15,002 bases of DNA from Parachlorella kessleri (taxonomy: Eukaryota > Chlorophyta > Trebouxiophyceae > Chlorellales > Chlorellaceae): assembly GCA_001598975.1 (NCBI GenBank), contig BBXU01002154.1:1-15002 (forward strand). Direction: 5' to 3'. A program made the position numbers and the translations under genes. The first letter of the stretch is position 1; each line of letters begins with the position of its first letter. Positions 10,001 through 15,002 of this stretch are shown here, piece by piece. The notes under the pieces were generated by a model that had not been told where the DNA came from, made no database searches, and worked only from the letters and a program-made list of their open reading frames with translations.

Positions 10001-11519
10001 CATGAGGGCTGGCACACGCTCACGCAGAAACGCAGCTGCCTGTCCCCATTCTCCGGTCTGGGGCCCAGCACACACCTGACCGCCCGCCCCTGGCCCGTGC
10101 TTCAGCCTAAACACCATCTTGGTGGTGCCGTCTGACGCCTTCCGCAGGCTCACCAGGTCCAGCCCACCATCTATCGTGGCTATGTCCTCGACCGTCTCCC
10201 TGCGGGCAGCAGCCCCTGCTTGTCTGCTGATCACCCAGCCTCAGCCTTGCAAAGAGATACCTCATAGAACCTCGTTAGCTGCGCGGGCAGGTCTCTCTGG
10301 CCAGGCCGCTCGTGCACTTGCATCAGCCATGAAGGCCTCACAATAGCAACATATCACGGACACGCTTCCCTGGTGCGAGCAGTATCACCCACCTGAAGGC
10401 CGCGCTAAAGCCGTTTGTGACACCTGCCGGCGCGTCATCCAGCGACCTAATCCAGTTGCTGTCGTAGTACATCCAGCGCCAGAGCTGCATGGCACGCTTG
10501 GGCTGTTCTCCTGCAAGGCCACTGATGGAAGGAATCCTGCGCTGCTTCCACCCAGGCAGCTAATTGCTTTCATCGCACTGAAGCAAAGCAAAATGGAGCC
10601 AGGGAAGACAGCCGTGTGGTCGGTGCCCCTGCCAGCCGCGCCAAGCATGTACCCTGACTGCCGGATGCCGCGGCCAGACGGATAGGAGTGACACACATAC
10701 AAAGGCACTGCTGCTCATCTGATGCTCACCGATAGAGACGCACCACTCCTGCAGACAGGTACAAGCAAGGGGCGAATCAGCTCAGCTCAGAATCAGAGGA
10801 TCGTAGCCAGCAACCAGATGTCATGAAGCGTAAAAAAACAAGTATCTAAACAAGCATGTAACTGTACCAGCACAAGCAAAGCAGTGCCAGGCCGCATGGT
10901 TTGCTTCTCTCAGGCGGCATGACACTTCAGCAGGGCTAAATAACAGCTCTTCAACTTGTCAACAACCCCACACACCTCCAGCTCCTGGATGGTGAGATTC
11001 TTCAGTGCCAGGCGGCCGTGTTCGTCATAGTAAGCAGGTGGAAACTGCTTGGGCACCAGCTGTGCTGGCTGTTGCTGGAGAACCTGCAGTCCCAGCTGCG
11101 CAACTGCAGGCCCGCTGAAACTGATAGCCTCCGCTGGCTGCAAGGTGGTACTGCTTTGAACCGTGCTCCCAGCCGTCTTTGCTACAGAAAACACCTGCAA
11201 CACTTCAGTTCGCCAGGGAGTGAGCGCCGCCTGTTATGCACGGTGGATAGCTGGCGGGTGTGCCTGCCAGCCTGCCTGCTTGTATCACTAGGCCCCTGCT
11301 GGTGCTATGCAAGGAAAGGACCCCAGTAACCTGTAGCTGCTGCCTCTTCCTCGCCGCATGCGAAAGCCAGCAAGAAGAGCTGTGCCGCGCTCTATGTGAG
11401 CTGTCCAGGCCAAGGAAGGCCGGAGCTCGAGGAAGGCAAGGCCTCAAGCTTGCTCGACCTTGCATGACGGCCATCGTAGACACAGGGTAGGGGGCGTTGA
11501 ACAGGATGGAATATAGCAT
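7083..11519 (-). CDS. rlmN: RlmN-type radical SAM RNA adenine-C2 methyltransferase, 13 exons, complete
   Basis: Exons in order: 11519-11331, 11194-10976, 10748-10730, 10510-10393, 10199-10076, 9730-9632, 9429-9367, 9145-9072, 8769-8661, 8364-8221, 8032-7863, 7639-7558, 7256-7083. Phases agree throughout and give 527 residues plus TAG. The family methylates C2 of A2503 in 23S rRNA, and of A37 in some tRNAs, using two SAM. Visible parts: N-terminal RlmN domain (NLTIQELEEWCVSIGEQPKR), cluster motif CAMNCQFC (Cys251, 255, 258), resolving Cys244 in TLCVSSQVG, SAM-binding FMGMGEP (306-312), AVSLHATTDEVRDWIVPVN, IEYTMLRGVND, WCKINLIVFNPHEGT, and RGDDQMAACGQL with the methyl-carrying Cys489. E. coli RlmN is 384 residues. 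The extra N-terminus (about residues 1-120) is Arg/Ser-rich and poor in acidic residues at first, like a plastid or mitochondrial transit peptide. Start could instead be Met16 or Met19. It diverges from the mTERF-like gene 153 bp away. Confidence 0.95.
7257..7557 (-). other. GC-AG intron in RlmN (intron 12)
   Basis: Exon 12 ends ATCCAG followed by GCAAGC. The acceptor is CTGCAG before GGAGGGCATG. The join gives FRSILIQ-GGHVATVRDSRGDD, which matches the RlmN family without gap (E. coli has a TTIVRKTRGDD equivalent). Homology on both sides therefore fixes a GC donor. Reading through it would add about 13 residues and stop before the catalytic Cys489. Confidence 0.85.
7520..7531. repeat. C12 homopolymer in RlmN intron 12
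   Basis: Twelve C on the plus strand form a G12 run in the RlmN pre-mRNA, about 27 nt downstream of the GC donor. If the intron is retained, this run lies just before the premature TAA. Confidence 0.8.
10730..10748 (-). other. 19-nt microexon of RlmN (exon 3)
   Basis: Between acceptor CTGCAG and donor GTGAGC lie 19 nt encoding EWCVSI plus the first base of Gly. They complete the conserved family block QELEEWCVSIGEQPKRA and give the right phase on both sides. Skipping it would shift the frame. The sequence matches the LEEWLxxLGE pattern common in RlmN N-terminal domains. Confidence 0.85.
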
Positions 11520-11672
11520 TTTGCATTGGCAGAAGAACTTGAAGAGGCTGGGGTTTAGTACAACTTAGTCACTAACAGCGGAACAAGAGAACAGAAATCC
11601 ATGTTACATTCCTTATAACAACAATACTATTAATATAATGTACTGCTTGCTGACAGGCTGCTGAAGACAGGC
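11520..11672. promoter_or_regulatory. Divergent promoter region between RlmN and mTERF-like genes
   Basis: These 153 bp lie between the two likely start codons and must hold both 5' leaders and promoters unless the real starts differ. The mTERF-side half (about 11605-11640) is clearly AT-rich against the GC-rich surroundings, with TTATAA and TAATATAA elements that could serve as core promoter sequence. No specific factor site was recognised. Regulation in common is inferred from geometry only. Confidence 0.55.
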
Positions 11673-14600
11673 ATGTTAGGCCTGCACGGGCGGAGGTCCC
11701 TGCCCAACCTTAGCACCTGGTTCCAGCATCACTCGGGGGGCGCGTTGCTTGAGGCTGCAAGACACCTTTGGACACAGTTCGACCCAAGGCAGGTGCCTGT
11801 CCGTGCTCTGCTCCTTCTGCTGTTGCTAGACGCAAGACGAGCCACTAAGACTTTCAAGCAGCTATATGCAGGCTTAATAACTCCACCCATCTCTCCCAGA
11901 TTTGGTTTCAATCTGATGGTCGTGGGATATGCAGTAGCAGGTCTAGTTCAAGCAGCACTGCTGCGGCCCTGGTTGGGGGACCCATCCCTTCAAACCTGAA
12001 CAGTAGCACTAATAGCACTGTCAGCAGTGAAAGCAGCAGCAGCAGCAGTAGCAGTAGGAGGAGAAGAACAAGGACAGGGGGCAGCAGTGAAAACACCACC
12101 AGCGTTGACAGCGGCTTGAGGGATGGCCTGCATGCCAGCGACGGCCTCAGAGCAGCCCGTGGCGCCCCCGCATCAGCACCAGCGACAAGTGCGCAAGCAG
12201 CAGCAGCAGCAGCAGATTATCCCATTGATGCCATGATCTATGACAGCCTGGTCAGCAGGATGACAAAAGCAGCAGACAATGTTAAGGTGGCAGAAGACAC
12301 AAGTAGCCCAGGCGGCAGCGAGCGGGAGGGCGAGGCCGCCTTGTACAACTATATCCCCCGCAGCGCCAGCATGGGCCGGCTCTCGACACGCTACCAGAAG
12401 ATGCAGGACGGGCTGGACTTTGCCCAGGCCGGGGTGCTGGTCAGCGAGGGGAGCGTGCGGAGCAGGAGCCGCAAGAGGGGCCACCTGCGCCTCGGCAAGC
12501 CGATGGAGCCCGGGGCCGAGGCATGGCTCAGCCAGCGAGGTGTTGACACAGGCGCGCTGGTGGCTGCGCTGCCGTTCAAGGCGTCACAGCTGACGCTGGA
12601 GCGAGTACAGGTGGGGGGTAGCAAGTGGCCTAGGAGCCGGAAGAAACTGAGAGGACCCCCATCACAGCATGTCGTTGTGGTTTCTTTTGAAGTGTGTATG
12701 TGCGCATGCGGTTTCTGCTAACCCTGTGCTTCCCTGGAGCTCTGTGGACGCACGCCCTTCTGGCACTTCATGACCAATGCAGCGGTATTGACCTGCTATG
12801 CGTTGGCATGTGTGTCTGCAGAAGACGTGGGGGCTGCTAGAGGAGTATGAAGTGCCCCAGCTGCCTGCCCTGCTCAGGATTCGCCCCAGCATCCTTGCAG
12901 TCGACCCTGACGCCACCATCAGGTGTGACGCTGCCCACATTTGCGGAGCACGGCGGAGGGGTGCTACCCCCGGCTGCCTGCAAAGCCCTCCAGCACCTGT
13001 TGGTGTCTATGGTGCTGCAGCAGGTGGTTGTGTCCATCGCTACTGTTGCTGCCTGCATGGCACTTGGGGCATTGGAGATGTCGCACATTGCCTGGTTGCG
13101 TTGCACCAGCCGCGCGCGCTGGCATCTGAGCAGCAGTTCCCAAGACGTATTGGCAGACTGTGCCTGATGCCTAGACGCCTGCCTCGTTTGCAAGGGACAT
13201 CATGGCCTGCATTTCTGCATTTTCATGTTGGGCTCAGCCGAATGCGCCTTGCCGGTGCTACTCAAGTGTGAGCTTAGTCGCCGCGGCTCCCCCCTTTCAT
13301 CCGCACCCCAAGGGGCGAGTGTCCGGGAGGTGTTCACTGTAGTATTATATAGGGGCGAAAGCGTGTAAGTCAGCAGGCAGCCTGGTGACGCTTTGGCCTG
13401 TGCTCCTTGCAGGCCCAAGATCGAGCTGGTGGGGTTGAGGGGGGCTGACCTAGGGCTCCTGCTGTCCGGCCACCCTTCCTTCCCTTACACAACAGTGGAG
13501 AGCTTCAAGGTTAGTCCCTGAACATCCCTATGGCAGGGTTCCATGCATACTGCGCAACAACAGTGGGTTAAATCCCCGGCGCTCTCAGCCTCTGTCAGAA
13601 TGTCCAGGGAGATTTGCAGGGGGCGTAGGTTGCACAATTTCTTAAGGACTCGGCTGATTCTGTCCTGACCGCTTCTTACCTGCCCTAATTGAGCCTGTCA
13701 TTTGATATGGCAGCCAGCAGTATGGCGTTCCCAGAGGTATGGCAGTCCTGTCCCTCGGGTGTCAGCCATTACTCATGTAGAGTCCCCTAGCTCGTTCCCT
13801 TCACAACAATGCGCCTGTTAGAGCTCCCAGGGTGACCGCCGGTCTGCCCATCTGTGTATTACGCTGTGCCTACCTGCACTGACGAGCTGCTGCATCACCC
13901 AAGCGAGACTGGTGAGAGGGCATGGTGCAAGGCTCCTCAACCCTCACGCCATGCAGGAGAGAAGGCTGTCAACCGGTTGTCAAAGTTGGGGTGCCGACAT
14001 GCTGTGCTGTGACGGTGCATGGGATTGTGAACGCATTGCAGGGGACATTTGAGCAGATACGCCACCATGTGGAGGCAGCCATCGTCGAGGGGTTAGTCAG
14101 TGGGGGCTCGCGGCTGAGCCACTTCCTGGCAGCCAAAGCGCGGCAGTGGGCATCGGTGCTAGTTCTGTCGCCACAGCATGTCCAAAGGGCGCTGGACACA
14201 CTCAAGCAAGAGCTGGGGCTGAGTGACGCGCAGTGCGGGGCGTCCCTTGCGGGTGGGTGGGTGGGTGCGTCCGTTGGTGGAGGGGCAAACAGTGAGAGGG
14301 GTTTAGGCAAACTGTACTGGCAGGGCGGGAGGCATTTGTGCTCTGTGTCTCCTTGTGGGCTTGTGGGTGGGTGGGAGGATAGGCGGCCAAGCAGGTGCGG
14401 TGAGGCTGCTGCATGGCTGACTGGTTGGCTCGCTGGACGAGTACAGAGGCAGGTAGGTGAGGGGAGGGCTCAGCAGCGGCTAGCCCCTTCAGTATGTCTT
14501 TGGCAAGACGCTGGTTCGGTTCAGAATACACATTGTAGCTGGGGTGGGCCCTTGCCACTCCGTGCGTGCGCTTGCCAGCATGCATCGACAGCATGGAGCG

Positions 14601-15002
14601 CTTGGTTGACTTTACCGTAGCGTACGCAGAGCGCCTTGACCTTGGGATTGTGGGCTCGCTTGCTCCATTGGGTGGCCTGCTTCCAGGCCGTCCATGTGCC
14701 GTCAGTTGCAGTTGCAGGTATGGACACCATCTCGGCAATGCTTGCGTGGCAGGGCCTTCTGGAACACGGAGGTGGAGACCCCTTGCGTGCAGGCTTCCCC
14801 ATGCTGCTGGTCAGTGCGCGCCCCAAGATCCAGGCAGTGTGTGCGGGCTTCAAGGAGGCGCTGGGAGATGCCGAGGCTGCCAGGCTGCTGACCGCCAGGC
14901 CGGCAATGCACCGCATCGCGCTGGACCACTTCAGGAGCAACGTCAGGTGTGGGTGGTGGTGGTGGTGGTGTGTGTGTGTGTGTGTGTGGGGTGGGGGGGG
15001 GT
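11673..15002 (+). CDS. mTERF-like helical-repeat protein, 5' part of gene
   Basis: Supported exons: 11673-11792, 11900-12610, 12822-12922, 13413-13509, 14042-about 14252, then coding from 14687 or 14718 to 14946, where a donor (AG|GTGTGG) leads out of the window. An extra exon near 14579-14650 is probable. The start Met has an upstream in-frame stop and a short possible transit peptide (MLGLHGRRSLPNLSTWFQHH). Exon 2 encodes a Ser/Arg-rich and Ala-rich stretch, then a folded part. Repeats of the mTERF pattern follow: helix, helix, Pro, then PK: LLEEYEVPQLPALLRIRPSI, ATIRPKIELVGLRGADLGLL, VLSPQHVQRALDTLKQELGL, SARPKIQAVCAGFKEALGD and AARLLTARPAMHRIAL. The family acts in mitochondria or plastids on transcription, splicing or ribosome assembly. 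The family call is pattern recognition by eye. A different alpha-helical repeat family is possible. Confidence 0.65.
12032..12214 (+). repeat. AGC/GCA triplet tracts in exon 2 of the mTERF-like gene
   Basis: AGC/AGT triplets at 12032-12055 encode eight serines, followed by an Arg-rich patch (RRRRTRTG). GCA x6 at 12197-12214 encodes Ala6 just before DYPIDAM. This low-complexity stretch separates the likely transit peptide from the folded region. Confidence 0.8.
12923..13412 (+). other. mTERF-like gene intron 3, no further exon seen
   Basis: This 490-nt intron runs from GTGTGA to a pyrimidine-rich CTCCTTGCAG. The flanking exons join as ATIR-PKIELV, the expected P-K step of an mTERF repeat, so no exon is needed inside. 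An open frame at 12847-13167 overlaps it and is treated as chance. Confidence 0.55.
13510..14041 (+). other. mTERF-like gene intron 4, no further exon seen
   Basis: This 532-nt intron runs from GTTAGT to CGCATTGCAG and joins VESFK to GTFEQIRHHV in phase 0. The repeat register is looser here than elsewhere, so a missed short exon is possible. None with good splice sites was recognised. Confidence 0.5.
14251..14266 (+). repeat. (GGGT)4 G-quadruplex motif on a 5' splice site
   Basis: The sequence is GGGTGGGTGGGTGGGT, four G3 tracts with single-T loops, the type known to fold into very stable parallel quadruplexes. It overlaps the 5' splice site of the mTERF-like exon that starts at 14042 and offers tandem GTGGG(T) donors 4 nt apart. 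Confidence 0.85.
14357..14375 (+). repeat. Second G-quadruplex motif in the same intron
   Basis: G3 tracts at 14357-14359, 14365-14367, 14369-14371 and 14373-14375, with loops of 5, 1 and 1 nt, fit the standard quadruplex pattern on the transcribed sense strand. Confidence 0.7.
14579..14671 (+). CDS. Probable extra exon of the mTERF-like gene, boundaries unresolved
   Basis: After acceptor CTTGCCAG the frame reads CIDSMERLVDFTVAYAERLD, which looks like an mTERF helix (ERL, then V, then YAERL) and joins in phase 1 to the exon ending near 14252. The next certain exon (GMDTISAMLAWQGLL) is in another frame. The available donors, 14650 (GTGGGC) and 14672 (GTGGCC), with acceptors ending at 14686 or 14717, give introns of only 37 or 46 nt, short for an alga. 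A competing model starts an exon at 14630 after GTACGCAG and runs straight into GMDTISAM in one frame. Confidence 0.4.
14947..15002 (+). repeat. GGT/GT microsatellite at intron start, running to window edge
   Basis: Directly after the AG|GTGTGG donor come GGT iterations (about 14953-14970), then GT iterations, then a G-rich end. It lies in an intron of the mTERF-like gene, and its full length cannot be seen. Confidence 0.8.

Noticed and set aside
12847..13167. Open frame reading into intron 3 of the mTERF-like gene, with a hydrophobic stretch
   Set aside because: It is in a different frame from the mTERF-like exon, which joins cleanly to PKIELV on the far side.
13922..14620. 232-codon plus-strand open frame
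   Set aside because: Only its middle coincides with a real exon (14042-14252). The rest reads through intron sequence and G-rich repeats.
14521..14940. Minus-strand open frames at the right edge
   Set aside because: They are antisense to the mTERF-like exon with RPKIQAVCAGF. No family match on the minus strand.
1..15002. Search for CRISPR arrays, tRNA/rRNA genes, transposases, terminal inverted repeats or a defence-type gene cluster
   Set aside because: None was recognised on either strand. The window is explained by three spliced housekeeping-type genes and local repeats.

Overview
This window looks like nuclear DNA from a green alga (Chlorophyta). That assignment is inferred from four things: GC-rich, intron-dense genes with introns mostly 100-570 nt; Ala/Gln/Ser triplet-repeat tracts inside coding exons; a TGTAA-type candidate poly(A) signal; and a nuclear gene for a bacterial-type RlmN with a targeting-like N-terminus. 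There is no sign of bacterial operons, CRISPR, insertion sequences, rRNA or tRNA genes.

Layout: three spliced protein genes were rebuilt exon by exon with intron phases checked. (1) Positions 6029 to 143, minus strand: the N-terminal and middle parts of a cactin-family protein, a nuclear spliceosome-associated factor. Eleven exons encode 605 codons, and the conserved C-terminal domain lies beyond the left edge. (2) Positions 11519 to 7083, minus strand: a complete 13-exon, 527-residue radical-SAM rRNA/tRNA adenine-C2 methyltransferase (RlmN) with an organelle-targeting-like N-terminus and all expected catalytic cysteines. (3) Positions 11673 to beyond 15002, plus strand: the 5' part of a gene whose product reads as an mTERF-family (organelle transcription termination factor-like) helical-repeat protein. 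Its last two exon junctions in the window are not resolved.

The RlmN and mTERF-like genes are divergent, with only 153 bp between their likely start codons, so they probably share a bidirectional promoter. Both products plausibly act in organelle gene expression (rRNA modification and nucleic-acid binding). Cactin and RlmN are tandem on the minus strand, separated by about 1.05 kb of RlmN 3' flank and cactin upstream DNA with no convincing gene.

The most noteworthy signals concern splicing: two GC-AG introns (one fixed by homology), a 19-nt microexon, a decayed tandem duplication of an intron/exon boundary in cactin, and a perfect (GGGT)4 G-quadruplex motif lying on a 5' splice site of the mTERF-like gene. 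I see no convincing undescribed multi-gene system.
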